A DNA stretch of 64,000 nucleotides from positions 67,723,649-67,787,648 of the forward strand of contig NC_092039.1 in NCBI RefSeq assembly GCF_003086295.3, written 5' to 3'. This stretch comes from Arachis hypogaea. Its lineage: Eukaryota > Streptophyta > Magnoliopsida > Fabales > Fabaceae. Both the position numbers and the translations under genes were made by a program. This document shows, piece by piece, positions 10,709 through 21,512 of this stretch. The notes beneath the pieces were generated by a model, which was given only the letters and a program-made list of their open reading frames with translations, made no database searches and had not been told where the DNA came from. The stretch's first letter is position 1. The number at the start of each line of letters is the position of its first letter.

Positions 10709-11389
10709 ATGACATCATCAAGCTCCAAGAGACAAAAGAGGAAGGAACCCATAGAGCATCCTCCTTTTGATGAAGAGCGATTTAGAACCTTTCATCATGC
10801 ACTCCAGTATGGGTGGATGACTGAGAAAGAAATCATTTATGAATTAGGCTTTCAAGTCACAAAAGCCGAGTGTCCAGAAATCACAAGGAATATGGAACAA
10901 CGTCGATGGGAGCTCCTCACCAATCTGATTACAACGGTGAATGCAACTCTCGTAAGAGAGTTCTATGCAAATGCAGTTAGACAAGACAAGGCGGATGACT
11001 CATACACAAGTTTTGTGAGAGGAGTCATGGTGGATTTTAGTCCCATGACTATCATGAGAATGTTGAAATTGAGAAGCATACCCTTTGAAGAGGAGAGCTA
11101 TCACTCGAGAATGGACAAAAACCCCAATTATGACCAGATTATACAGGATATATGTGTGCAAGGAGCAGATTGGGAAAGAGGCCCCAAGAGGCAGCCCAAA
11201 TTTATAAAAAGAGGAGATCTCCTCCCTGAGGCTAAAGGTTGGATCGAAATTGTAAGGAGATCCATCCTCTCAGCTGGAAATAACTCAGAGGTAAACTCAT
11301 AGCCCAAGGCATTCGGAAGCTTGCTGAGAAGAGCGATTCTGGAGGAAAGTTGCGTTATCCCAGCACTATCTTTCGCCTTTGCAAACTGG
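10709..11389 (+). pseudogene. E2 env-position ORF, 3' end lost to E3
   Basis: It opens MTSSSSKRQKRKEPIEHPPF and is open for 197 codons to the stop at 11300-11302. It belongs to the same plant transposon protein type as the E1, E3 and E13 copies: VREFYANAV, the charged middle, and GWIEIVRRSILSAGNNSEV. After a frame change near 11295 the sequence still reads as the same protein (RKLAEKSDSGGKLRYPSTIF) until the FIDEL-like LTR begins at 11390. The coiled-coil C-terminus seen in E1 and E3 is missing because of that break. Function unknown; no membrane segment seen. Confidence 0.82.
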
Positions 11390-12025
11390 TGATGAGCGGA
11401 TAATTTATACGCTTTTTGGCATTGTTTTTAGGTAGTTTTAGTATGATCTAGTTACTTTTAGGGATGTTTTCATTGGATTTTATGCTAAATTCACATTTCT
11501 GGACTTTACTACGAGTTTGTGTGTTTTTTTGTGATTTCAGGTAATTTCTGGCTGAAATTGAGGGACCTGAGCAAAACTCTGATAAAAGGCTGACAAAGGA
11601 CTGCTGATGCTGTTGGATTCTGACCTCCCTGTACTCGAAATGGATTTTCTGGAGCTACCGAACTCCAAATGACGCGCTCTCAACGGCGTTGAAAAGTAGA
11701 CATCTAGAGCTTTCTAGAAATATATAATAGTTCATACTTTATTCGAGATTTGATGACGTAAACTGGCGCTCAACGCCAGCTCTATGCTGCATTCTGGAGT
11801 CAAACGCCAGAAACACGTCACGAACCAGAGTTGAACGCCAAAAACACGTTACAACTTGGCGTTTAACTCCAGGATATGCCTCAGCTCGTGTAAAGATTAA
11901 GCTCATCCCAGACATACACCAAGTAGGCCCCGGAAGTGGATTTATGCATCAATTACTTACTTCTGTAGAGCCTAGTAGCTAATTTAGTATAAATAGAACT
12001 TTTTACTAGTGTATTATACGTCTGG
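11390..12025 (+). repeat. E3 FIDEL-like LTR fragment (5' part)
   Basis: It begins TGATGAGCGGATAATTTA, identical to the start of the solo LTR at 42269, and follows that LTR to just beyond the TATA box (11988-11995). At about 12025 it passes directly into pol coding sequence. The rest of the LTR, the primer site, gag and protease are missing. It also holds GGCGTT-type short inverted repeats around 11760-11870. Confidence 0.85.
11988..11995 (+). promoter_or_regulatory. LTR TATA box, E3
   Basis: TATAAATA, in the same place and context (TAGTATAAATAG) as in the LTRs at 12824-14486 and 42269-44041. Confidence 0.5.
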
Positions 12026-12823
12026 GATTGTAAACCCGAGCTCAAACCATTACCACCATCCTTGAAATATGCATTTCTGGGAGAAGGTGACACTTTTCCT
12101 GTAATCATAAGCTCTACCTTAGAGCCACAGGAAGAGAAAGCATTGATTCAAGTGCTAAGGACACACAAGACAGTTCTTGGGTGGTCCATCAGTGATCTTA
12201 AGGGCATTAGCCCAGCCTGATGCATGCACTAGATCCTATTGGAGGATGACGCTAAGCTAGTGTTTCAACCACAGAGGCGGCTGAATCCAGCCATGAAGGA
12301 GGTGGTGCAGAAGGAGGTCACTAAATTACTAGAGGCTGGGATTATTTATCCTATTTCTGATAGCCCCTGGGTGAGCCCTATCCAAGTCGTCCCTAAGAAA
12401 GGTGACATAATAGTGGTTCATAATGAAAAAAATGAACTGGTTCCTATAAGAATAGTTACAGGGTGGCGTATGTGTATTGATTACAAAAGGCTCAATACAG
12501 CTACCAGAAAGGATCATTTTCCTTTACCATTCATAGACCAGATGCTAGAAAGACTAGCAGGTCATGAATACTACTGCTTCCTGGATGGACATTAAGGTTA
12601 TAATCAAATTGCAGTAGATCCCCAAGATCAAGAGAAAACAGCATTCACATGTCCATCCGGAGTATTTGCATACAGAAGGATGCCATTTGGTCTGTGCAAT
12701 GCACCTGCAACCTTTCAAAGGTGCATGCTCTCTATTTTCTCTGATATGGTAGAAAATTTTATGGAAGTCTTCATGGATAACTTTTTAGTATTTGGAGACT
12801 CATTCAGCTCCTATCTTGACCAT
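12026..12823 (+). pseudogene. E3 reverse transcriptase, N-terminal half
   Basis: It reads from the protease-RT linker (LKYAFLGEGDTFPV) into the RT fingers and palm ([51 protein letters not shown]), up to the catalytic box. That box reads FMDN, not FMDD, so the second catalytic Asp is lost by a G-to-A change. Stops include two near 12219-12230 and one at 12593-12595 (Ser to stop). The frame is interrupted at 12824 by the solo LTR E4 and resumes at 14487 or 14492, depending on how the duplicated ACCAT is assigned. Confidence 0.88.
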
Positions 12824-14486
12824 TGATGCACGAAATTGTGATCTCTAATAATGGCATTCAACTTGGTATGTGAATCTACTAACTCAGCACTTTCTTCACA
12901 ACTTTGCACAACTAACCAGCAAGTGCACTGGGTCATCTAAGTAATAAACCTTACGTGAGTAAGGGTCGATCCCACGGAGATTGTTGGTATGAAGCAAGCT
13001 ACGGTCATCTTGTAAATCTCAGTTAGGTGGATAATAAATGGTTATGGAGTTTTCGAATAATAATAATAAATAAATAGAAAATAAAGATAGAAATACTTAT
13101 GTAAATCATTGGTGAGAATTTCAGGTAAGTATATGAAGATGCTTTGTCCCTGTTGAATCTCTGCTTTCCTACTGCCTTCCTTCAATCCTTCTTACTCCTT
13201 TCCATGGCAAGCTGTATGTAGGGCATCACCGTTGTCAATGGCTACATCCCATCCTCTCAGTGAAAATGGTCCAAATGCTCTGTCACAGCACGGCTAATCA
13301 TCTGTTGGTTCTCGATCATGTCGGAATAGACTCCATTGATTCTTTTGCATTTGTCATCACGCCCAACAATCGCGAGTTTGAAGCTCGTCACAGTCATTCA
13401 ATCCTTAAATCCTACTCGGAATACCACAGACAAGGTTTAGACTTTCCAGATTCTCATGAATGCCGCCAACAATTCTAGCTTATACCATGAAGATTCTGAT
13501 CAAGAATCCAAGAGATATGCGCTCGGTCTAAGGTAGAACGGAAGTGGTTGTCAGTCACGCATTCATAAGTGAGAATGATGATGGGTGTCACGGATCATCA
13601 CATTCATCAAGTTGAAGTGCAACGAATATCTTAGAACAAGAATAAGCTGAATTGAATAGAAAATAGTAGTAATTGCATTAAAACTCGAGGTGCAGCAGAG
13701 CTCCACAACCTTAATCTATGGTGTGTAGAAACTCCACCGTTGAAAATACATAAGTGATGAAGGTCCAGGCATGGCCGAATGGCCAGCCCCCATGAATGAT
13801 CAAAAGACCGAAAGGTCAAGAGACTATATTGTCAAAAGACACTACTGTCAAAAGACTTCTAATACAATAGTAAAATGTCCTATTTATACTAGACTAGCTA
13901 CTAGGGTTTACAGAAATAAGTAATTGATGCAGAAATCCACTTCCGGGGCCCACTTGTTGTGTGCTTAGGCTGAGCTTTAGTTTTACACGTGCAGAGGCTT
14001 CTTTTGGAGTTGAACGCCAAGTTGTAACGTGTTTTTGGCGTTCAACTCTGGTTCATGATGTGTTTCTAGCGTTTGACTCCAGAATGTAGCATGGAACTGG
14101 CGTTGAGCACCAGTTTACGTCGTCTAATCTCGAATAAAGTATGAACTATTATATATTGCTAAAAAGCGTTGGATGTCTATTTTCCAACGCCGTTGAGAGT
14201 TTGCCATGTGGAGTTTGGTAGCTCTAGAAAATCCATTTCGTGTGCAGGGAGGACAGAATCTAACAGCATCAGCAGTCCTTTGATAGCCTTTTATCAGACT
14301 TTTGCTCAAGTCCCTCAATTTCAGTCAGAAAATACCTGAAATCACATAAAAACACACAAACTCATAGTAAAGTCCAGAAATGTGAATTTAGCATAAAACT
14401 AATGAAAATATCCCTAAAAGTAGCTAGATCCTACTAAAAACTACCTAAAAACAATGCCAAAAAGCGTATAAATTATCCGCTCATCA
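12824..14486 (-). mobile_element. E4: solo FIDEL-like LTR in the E3 pol (1663 bp)
   Basis: An inverted FIDEL-like LTR: the LTR start TGATGAGCGG lies at 14486 reading leftwards, and its end ..TTTCGTGCATCA at 12824. It is flanked by a perfect 5-bp target duplication ACCAT (12819-12823 and 14487-14491). No internal sequence or second LTR is present, so it is a solo LTR left by LTR-LTR recombination. It carries the TATA box (13881-13888, reverse) and the 3'-end two-hairpin core near 12915-12966. It is younger than the host pol copy. Confidence 0.95.
13881..13888 (-). promoter_or_regulatory. LTR TATA box, E4
   Basis: TATTTATA on the + strand, read TATAAATA on the - strand, in the conserved FIDEL-type context. 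Confidence 0.45.
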
Positions 14487-16517
14487 ACCATCTAGCACTT
14501 GTTCTAAAAAGGTGCCAAGAGACTAACCTAGTTTTAAACTGGAAGAAATGTCACTTTATGGTGACTGAAGGAATTGTCCTTGGGCACAAAATTTCGAACA
14601 AGGTAATAGAGGTGGATCAAGCTAAGGTAGAGGTAATTGAAAAATTACCACCACCTGCCAATGTTAAGGCAATCAGAAGCTTTCTGGGGTATGCAGGATT
14701 CTATAGGAGGTTTATAAAAGATTTTTCAAAAATTGCCAAACCTCTGAGTAATCTGCTAGCTGCTAACACGCCATTTATCTTTGATAAGGAGTGTCTGCAG
14801 GCGTTTGAGAATCTGAAAGCTAAGCTAGTCACAGCACCAGTCATCTCTGCACCAGACTAGGCATTACCATTTGAACTAATGTTTGATGCCAGTGACCATG
14901 CCATTGGTTTAGTGTTGGGACAAAGGCATGACAAGCTTCTACACGTCATTTATTATGCCAGTCGTGTTTTAAATGACGCACAGAAGAACTACACAACCAC
15001 AGAAAAAGAGTTACTTGCAGAGGTTTACGCCATTGACAAGCTCAGATCTTATTTAGTAGGATCAAAAGTGATTGTGTACACTGACCATGCTGCTCTTAAA
15101 TATCTACTCACAAAGCAAGATTCAAAACCCAGACTCATAAGATGGGTGTTGCTTCTGCAAGAGTTTGATATAGAAATAAGAGACAGAAAAGGGATAGAGA
15201 ACCAAGTAGCAGATCACCTTTCCCGAATAGAACCAGTAGAAGAGGCGTCCCTCCCTCTTACTGAGATCTCTGAAAACTTTACGGATGAGCAACTCTTTGC
15301 CATCCAGGAAATACCATGGTTTGCAGACATTGCAAAATACAAGGCTGTGAGATTCATACCCAAAGAGTATAGTAGGCAGCAATCAAAGAAATTGATCGCG
15401 GATGTAAAGTACTATCTTTGGGATGAACCATATCTCTTCAAAAGATGTGCAGACGGAGTAATCCGTAGATGTGTGCCTAAAGAAGAAGCACAGAAGATCC
15501 TCTAGCATTGCCATGGATCACAATATGGAGGACATTTTGGAAGTGAGCGAACAGCCACAAGAGTCCTCCAATGTGGCTTCTATTGGCCTACTCTCTATAA
15601 AAACTCCCGAGAGTTTGTACTTAATTGTGACAGTTACCAAAGATCTGACAATCTGCCTCACATTTATGCCATGCCTCAACAAGGGATCTTGGAGATTGAG
15701 TTGTTTGATGAATGGGGTATTGACTTCATGGGGCCTTTCCCATCATCATACTCAAACACTTACATTCTGGTGGCAGTGGATTATGTATCCAAATGGGTGA
15801 AAGCTATTGCAACACCCACTAACAATACTAAGATAGTGTTGAAATTCCTCCAGAAACATATCTTCAAGTAGATTTGGTGCCCCTAGAGTACTAATCAGTG
15901 ATGGGGCACTCATTTCTGCAATAAACAGCTTTACTCTGCTATGGTTTGATATGGAGTTAGCCACAGGGTGGCAACTCCATATCATCCACTGACAAATGGG
16001 CAAGCTAAAGTCTCAAATAGAGAACTTAAAAGAATCCTGGAATGGACGGTGATTAATCGTAGAAGGGATTGGGCAAGAAGCTTGGATGATGCTCTGTGGG
16101 CATACAGAACAGCATTCAAGACTCCTATAGGGACCTCTCCATACCAGCTTGTGTATGGAAAAGCCAGTCACTTGCCAGTGGAACTGGAACATAAGGCCTA
16201 CTGGGCAACCAGATTCCTAAACCTTGATGCCAAGCTAGTTGGAGAAAAATGATTGCTCTAGTTAAATGAGCTAGAGGAATTCAGACTCAATGCTTTCGAA
16301 AATGCAAAAATTTACAAAGAGAAAGCAAAAAGATGGCATGATAAGAAGCTGCCATCCAGTGGCGAGGACCATATGTGATTACAGGTGTGTCACCATATGG
16401 ATACGTAGAGCTTTAGGATAATGATTCTAACAAAAAGTTCATTGTTAATGGACAGAGAGTCAAACATTATCTTGAAAGCAATTTTGAGCAAGAATGCTCA
16501 AAACTAAGACTTGATTA
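14487..16517 (+). pseudogene. E3 RT C-terminus, RNase H and integrase
   Basis: Pol continues after E4: RT thumb (EGIVLGHKIS; FLGYAGFYRRFIKDFS), RNase H ([27 protein letters not shown]) and the integrase zinc region. There the second Cys of the CxxC reads Tyr (CDSYQR). In the integrase core the first Asp is intact (WGIDFMGP), the second lies in a frameshifted stretch near 15890, and the catalytic Glu has become Lys ([10 protein letters not shown]). Stops include Trp codons turned to TAG (before ALPFEL and before HCHGS), an Arg codon (CGA to TGA) and a Gln codon (CAG to TAG) near 16250-16262. Most changes are C-to-T or G-to-A, as expected from decay of methylated cytosines. The tail ends at TAA 16515-16517. 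Confidence 0.92.
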
Positions 16518-16530
16518 AACCTTAGTAATA

Positions 16531-16576
16531 GTCCAACTAAAGACAATAAAGAAGCGCTTGTTGGGAGGCAACCCAG
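16531..16576 (+). other. E3 post-stop two-hairpin module
   Basis: First stem GTC/GAC (16531-16533, 16542-16544); second TTGGG (16561-16565), loop AGGCAA, arm CCCAG (16572-16576), closed by a T-G wobble. The linker AATAAAGAAGCGCTTG is nearly identical to E5. It begins 14 bases after the pol stop. Confidence 0.7.
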
Positions 16577-17497
16577 CCATTAACAAAGCTTATTTGTTAA
16601 TTAATTTTACAGGTTCATATTAATTATCTTCAAGGTAAAATAGCAATTGCATGAGTTCACAGAGTTACAGAAGGATTCAGAGGATAAAACAGCAAAAAGA
16701 AGCTCACTGGTGCGAGAAAAAGCCAGTAAGAGCTGTTTTGGGCGTTAAATGCCTAAAAGAAGCATCTATTGGGCGTTTAACGCTAGTAGAGATAGCCATC
16801 TAGGCGTTAAACGCCAGAAAGAAGCAACTTTTGGGCATTTAACGCCAGATTTATAGCATCCTGGGCATTCAGAAAAATGCCTAGTGATAAAGGAGTTTCT
16901 GGCGTTTAACGCCAGCTAGAAGCAACAGCTGGGCGTTAAACGCCCAGACCAAGCACCAACTGGGCGTTAAACGCCCAAAACATGCAGCAGTTGGGCATTT
17001 AACGCTAGGATTGTGGAAGGGAGGAAGTTTTTGTTCCCAACTTGATTTTTTTCAAATTCTCATATTTCCATCCATTATTTCTTGCATAAACATATTTCCT
17101 AATTTTTCAAATCCTTTTTCAAAGATATCAAATGTATCTTAATTCTAAACATAAATCTTTTTTTAATCCTCTTCAACTTCTTTTCAAATCTTTTTCAAAA
17201 CTCAATTATCTTTTTGAATTCTTTTCAAATCTTTTCAAATTCTTCTCAAATCTTTTTAAACTCATCATATCTTCTTTTCAAAATTCAGATTTATCTTTTT
17301 CAAATATCTTTCATATATTTTCAATTTTAAATTGCATCTTTTTCTTATCATACTTATCTTTTACAAATCATATCTTCTATCATATCCTCTTTAAAGTTTT
17401 TGAAAACCCACCCCCTCCCTTTAAATCTACGTTCGGCTCCCTCCTCTCCTCCACAATTCGAACTTGGCTCTCCATCTATCCCTCTCCTTTCCTTTCT
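16577..17497 (+). other. E3 spacer: palindrome-rich stretch, then pyrimidine-rich leader
   Basis: 16577-16739 is unremarkable AT-rich sequence. 16740-17008 holds about nine short palindromes with a GGCGTTTAACGCC core. From about 17040 to 17497 the sequence is almost pure T/C with repeated CTTTTCAAATC units. Apparent Phe-rich frames here are low-complexity artefacts. Confidence 0.6.
16740..17008 (+). repeat. GGCGTTTAACGCC palindrome cluster in the E3 spacer
   Basis: About nine short inverted repeats separated by 15-25 bases. The best are perfect: a 19-base one at 16929-16947 and a 17-base one at 16961-16977. The same word occurs in FIDEL-type LTRs (for example 20070-20190), so LTR and internal spacer share it. 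Confidence 0.7.
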
Positions 17498-17534
17498 TTT
17501 GCTTGAGGACAAGCAAACCTCTAAGTTTGGTGTG
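17498..17534 (+). other. E3 pre-ORF hairpin and AAGTTTGGTGT motif
   Basis: Stem TTTGCTTG (17498-17505), loop AGGA, arm CAAGCAAA (17510-17517), then CTCTAAGTTTGGTGTG. A second copy of hairpin plus motif lies just before the 3' LTR at 19669. The outermost base pair differs between copies (T-A, G-C, C-G) but always pairs. Confidence 0.65.
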
Positions 17535-17571
17535 TTTATCCGTGATCACTAAACCAATACCCACTAAGATC

Positions 17572-18705
17572 ATGGCTCCTAAGGGAAAACAAACCACTCC
17601 AAGAGGCAAGAAGGAGAATATTCCAAAACCACTTTGGAATCAAGGGAATTTCTTAACCAAAGAACATTCAGACTATTACTACAAAATAATGGGTCTAAGG
17701 TCAGTGATCCCGAAAGTTAAATTCTATCTGAAAGAAGACGAATATCCGGAGATCCAAGAGCAAATTCGAAATAGGAGCTGGGAAATCCTAGCTAATCCTG
17801 AAACAAAGGTGGGAAGAAACATGGTAAAGGAATTCTACTCTAATCTGTGGCAAATAGACAGGCAAAGAATAGCTAGAACCGCCTTCTATGACTATCGGAC
17901 GCTGGTCAGAGGGAAGATTGTTCACCTCCACCCTGACAAAATCAGGGAGCTCTTCAAGCCACCTCAGTTGTAAGATGACCCAGATTCCTTTAATAGGAGA
18001 ATGATGAGAACAGATAAGAGCTTGGACAAAATTCTAGAGGACATATGCCTCCCTGGAACCAAGTGGACAACCAACACAAAAGAAGTCCCAAACCAACTCA
18101 AGAGAGAAGATCTCAAACCAGTCGCTAGAGGCTGGCTGGACTTCATTGGGCGTTCTATACTACCCACTAGCAACCGCTCTGAAGTCACCATCAAAAGAGC
18201 AGTAATGATCCATTGAATTATGTTGGGAAAAGAAGTGGAAGTTCATTAGCTGATCTCTTGTGAACTTTACACAATTGCAAACAAGAACTCCAAAGATGCC
18301 AAATTAGCTTATCCATGCTTAATCTCTATGCCATGTAAAGATGCTGGGGTGAAGATGGGAGTAACTGAGTATATCTTAGTTGAGCAACCAATCACCAAAA
18401 AGTCAATAGAAGGAAAACAAGTGCAAGACGACCCTATCAAGAGGAAAGCACAGGAGTTCCTCCCGGAAATCCCTCAAATTGAATACTGGGAGCGTCTTGA
18501 AGTATTTGTCACCAAGTTGCAAGAAGCTATGGAGCAACTAAAGGAAGAACAGCAAAATCAAAGTAGCATGCTTTGCAAACTGCTTAGGGAACAAGAAGAG
18601 CAAGGGCGTGAACTGAAGCAACTGAAGCGTCAGAAGCTGTCTCTTGAAGGGCCAAGCACCCCACAGATTAAAGGAGCATCCACCTCCCAAAATAAAGGTT
18701 GTTGA
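17572..18705 (+). pseudogene. E3 env-position ORF with in-frame stops
   Basis: I place the start at the ATG giving MAPKGKQTTPRGKKENIPK, matching E13, rather than an upstream in-frame ATG in the pyrimidine tract. The whole stretch stays in one frame for 378 codons, with stops at 17971-17973, 18214-18216 and about 18247. Domains: a basic N-terminus, the plant transposon protein type core (RSVIPKVKFYLKEDEYPEI; MVKEFYSNLW; WLDFIGRSILPTSNRSEV), then a long coiled-coil-like segment (about residues 300-350, Glu/Gln/Leu-rich) and a Ser/Thr tail. It has no signal peptide or membrane span. Absence of frameshifts suggests it was intact until fairly recently. Confidence 0.85.
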
Positions 18706-19668
18706 GTCCTAATCTTAGCCTTAACTCTGTAATAATTGTTCTTATTAGGAATTTACCTTAGAAGTTATATATGAGTAGTAGTAATTAGTATATCTATTTT
18801 GATTTTATCTCCAATTATGCTATAATTTATTTTTCTCATCATCATCAAACATAAATAAAATAGCAGATTTTTAGAATAAGGAGGCAATATTTTTTCGAGT
18901 TTTTAATAAGGAAAATTCTAATTATTTATATGTGGTGGCAATACTTTTTGTCTTCTGAATGAATGCCTGAACAGCGCATATTTTTGATATTGAATTTTAT
19001 GAATGTTAAAATTGTTGGCTCCTGAAAGAATGATGAACAAGAGAAAAAGTAGTGAAAAAAAAAGAAAGAGTAGTAGAAAAAGCCAATAAGCCCTTTAAAC
19101 CAAAAGGCAAGGGTAAAAAGGATCCAAGGCTTTGAGCATCAATGGATAGGAGGGCCCAAGGAAATAAATCCAGGCCTAAGCGGCTAAATCAAGCTGTCCC
19201 TAACCATGTGCTTGTGGCATGCAGGTCCAAGTGAATAGCTTGAGACTGAGTGGTTAAAGTCGTGATCCAAAGCAAAAGAGTGTGCTTAAGAACTCTGGAC
19301 ACCTCTAATTGGGGACTTTAGCAAAGCTAAGTCACAATCTGAACATGTTCACCCAGTTATGTGTCTGTGGCATTTATGTATCTGGTGGTAATATTGGAAA
19401 ACAAAGTGCTTAGGGCCACGGCCAAGACTCATAAAGTAGCTATGTTCAAGAATCAACATACTAAACTAGGAGAATCAATAATACTATCTAAATTCTGAGT
19501 TCCTATGGATGCCAATCATTCTAAATTTCAAAGGATAAAGTGAGATGCCAAAACTATTCGGAAGCAAAAAGCTACTAGCCCCGCTCATCTAATTAGAATA
19601 TGAGCTTCACTTAAAACTCTGAGATATTATTGCTTCCTGATTTCTTTTTATCCTATTTTATTTATCTA
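18706..19668 (+). other. E3 post-ORF spacer
   Basis: Non-coding, AT-rich, about 1 kb. It is present inverted in E13 (62354-63240), with the same order of short words. I see no ORF of interest. Confidence 0.6.
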
Positions 19669-19706
19669 GTTGCTTGGGTACAAGCAACAGTTTAAGTTTG
19701 GTGTTG
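19669..19706 (+). other. E3 pre-LTR hairpin and polypurine-side motif
   Basis: Stem GTTGCTTG, loop GGTA, arm CAAGCAAC (19669-19688), then AGTTTAAGTTTGGTGTTG, ending exactly at the LTR start. This occupies the place of the polypurine tract, although it is only partly purine. Confidence 0.65.
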
Positions 19707-20298
19707 TGATGAGCGGATATTTTATACGCTTTTTGGGTGTAATTTCATATAGTTTTTAGTATGTTTTAGTTAGTTTTTAGTATATTTTTATTAGTTTTTA
19801 GGCAAAATTCATATTTCTGGACTTTACTATGAGTTTGTGTGTTTTTCTGTGATTTAGGTATTTTCTGGCTGAAATTGAGGGAGCTCAGCAAAAATCTGAT
19901 TCAGGCTAAAAAAGGACTGCTGATGCTGTTGGATTCTGATCTCCCTGCACTCGGAATGAATTTGTTGGAGCTACAGGAGTCCAATTGGCACGCTTACAAT
20001 TGGGTTGGAAAGTAGATATCCAGGGCTTTCCAGTAATATATAATAGTCTATACTTTGCTCGAAGATAAATGATGTAAACTGGTGTTTAACGCCAATTCCA
20101 TGTTGCATTCTGGCGTTGAATGCCAGAAACAAGTTGCAAGTTGGAGTTAAACGCCAGAAACAGGTTACAACCTGACGTTTAACTCCAGAAACAGCCCAAG
20201 CACGTGAGAAGCTCAAGTCTCAGCTCCAGCACACACCAAGTGGGCCCCAGAAGTACATTTCTGCACTATCTATCTTAGTTTAATTATTTTCTGTAAAC
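19707..20298 (+). repeat. E3 3' LTR, first part (split by E5)
   Basis: FIDEL-like LTR starting TGATGAGCGG. It is interrupted at 20298 by E5 and resumes at 27748. TAAAC at 20294-20298 is the left copy of the E5 target duplication. It contains GGCGTT-type inverted repeats around 20070-20190. Confidence 0.92.
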
Positions 20299-20606
20299 TG
20301 ATGCCAAGGCATCTTAGGCTAGTTTCACTAGCCTTTTTCTTTTATTTTTAGTTGTTTTATGCATTTTCTTGAGCCTTAAGTAATCATTTGGGCCAAATAG
20401 TCATGCTTGTCTTAAATCATTCAAACATGAAGATTTTGATGCAAATTCCATGAGTTTTTAGTTATATTCCTTGAATGCTATGAATGGAAGAATTCTCATG
20501 AAATTTTGCAAGACTTTGATGCAATTGTGTGGATGATTTCAGGGAAGAAGAGGCTAGGCAAAGAAGCAACAAAATCAATAAAGGAAGCTTGAATATCACA
20601 TGTGGA

Positions 20607-20940
20607 GTTTAAGTTCCAGTTTAAGCTTAAACTGGAACTTAAACGGCCAAACCATATAATGCTGAGAAGTGGCGTTTAACCTTCAGTTTAAGGTTAAACT
20701 GAAGGTTAAACGCCAGAATCATGAAAGCTGAGAAAAGAGGAAACTGGCGTTTAACCTCTAGTTTAACCTCAAACTGAAGGTTAAACGCCAGAATGAGAAT
20801 GGCACCAAGGGAGTGATTCCACGTTTAACCTCCAGTTTGACCTCAAACTGGAGGTTAAACGTGTTCGAACTATATGAGGCACCAGGAAGCCATTTCCACG
20901 TTTAAGCTCCAGTTTGACCTCAAACTGGAGCTTAAACGTG
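20607..20940 (+). repeat. Five-hairpin array in the E5 5' LTR
   Basis: Five consecutive long hairpins: 20607-20644, a perfect 38-base palindrome; 20671-20714, 21-base arms around GG; 20745-20790, 20-base arms with two mismatches; 20820-20863 and 20897-20940, both perfect 20-base arms around ACCT. The core word is GTTTAA with CTCCAG or CTTCAG. Arms differ between hairpins but match within each. Confidence 0.93.
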
Positions 20941-21512
20941 TTATATGGAACAGCTTGACCATGCCTTCTTCAAACATAAATAACTTGAGCTACAAAACTC
21001 CAAATGAGGTGATTCAAAATGCATTGGAAAGAAGACATCAAGAGCTTTCCAAGCATATATGGTATGCATGGTGGATACTAAAAATTGAGGGAGAAACCAG
21101 CCCCGTAATGTGCATAGAAGAGCATAGTACCAACATGCAATCAGGCCAGCTGACCTCTTCACCTTCCATGGAGCATAACTTGAGCTATAGAGATCCAATT
21201 GAGGTGCTTCCAGTTGCGTTAGAAAGATGACATCCATAGCTTTCCAACGAGGTATAATAGTCTATATTTGGCATCAAATTGGCAAGGTTGACAAGAGAAC
21301 AAAGTGACGACTCAAGAAAGGGGGGTGCAACGTTTGAGTGTAGTTTAATGGATCATTATCCTTTTTGGATCAATTATGTCACTCTACCCTTCAAGCAAGC
21401 AAGGCCCATCAACAACACCAAATCAAGGCCACAAGAATCATCTAGAATAGTTTATTTTCATTTGATTGTAATTTGCTTTTAATTTCATTTTCATTTTGTA
21501 ATTTAGGGAGCC

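Noticed and set aside
17132..17506. Phe/Leu/Ser-rich 124-codon ORF that looks membrane-like
   Set aside because: It is translation of a T/C-rich repeat tract (CTTTTCAAATC units) before the real ORF start at 17572.
2810..18705. True envelope glycoproteins in the env-position ORFs
   Set aside because: No signal peptide, membrane span or cleavage-type features; basic N-terminus and coiled-coil C-terminus argue against a surface protein.
20874..21230. 118-codon ORF present in both E5 LTRs (also at 26101-26457)
   Set aside because: Its presence twice only reflects LTR duplication; it starts inside a hairpin and shows no protein-like features.
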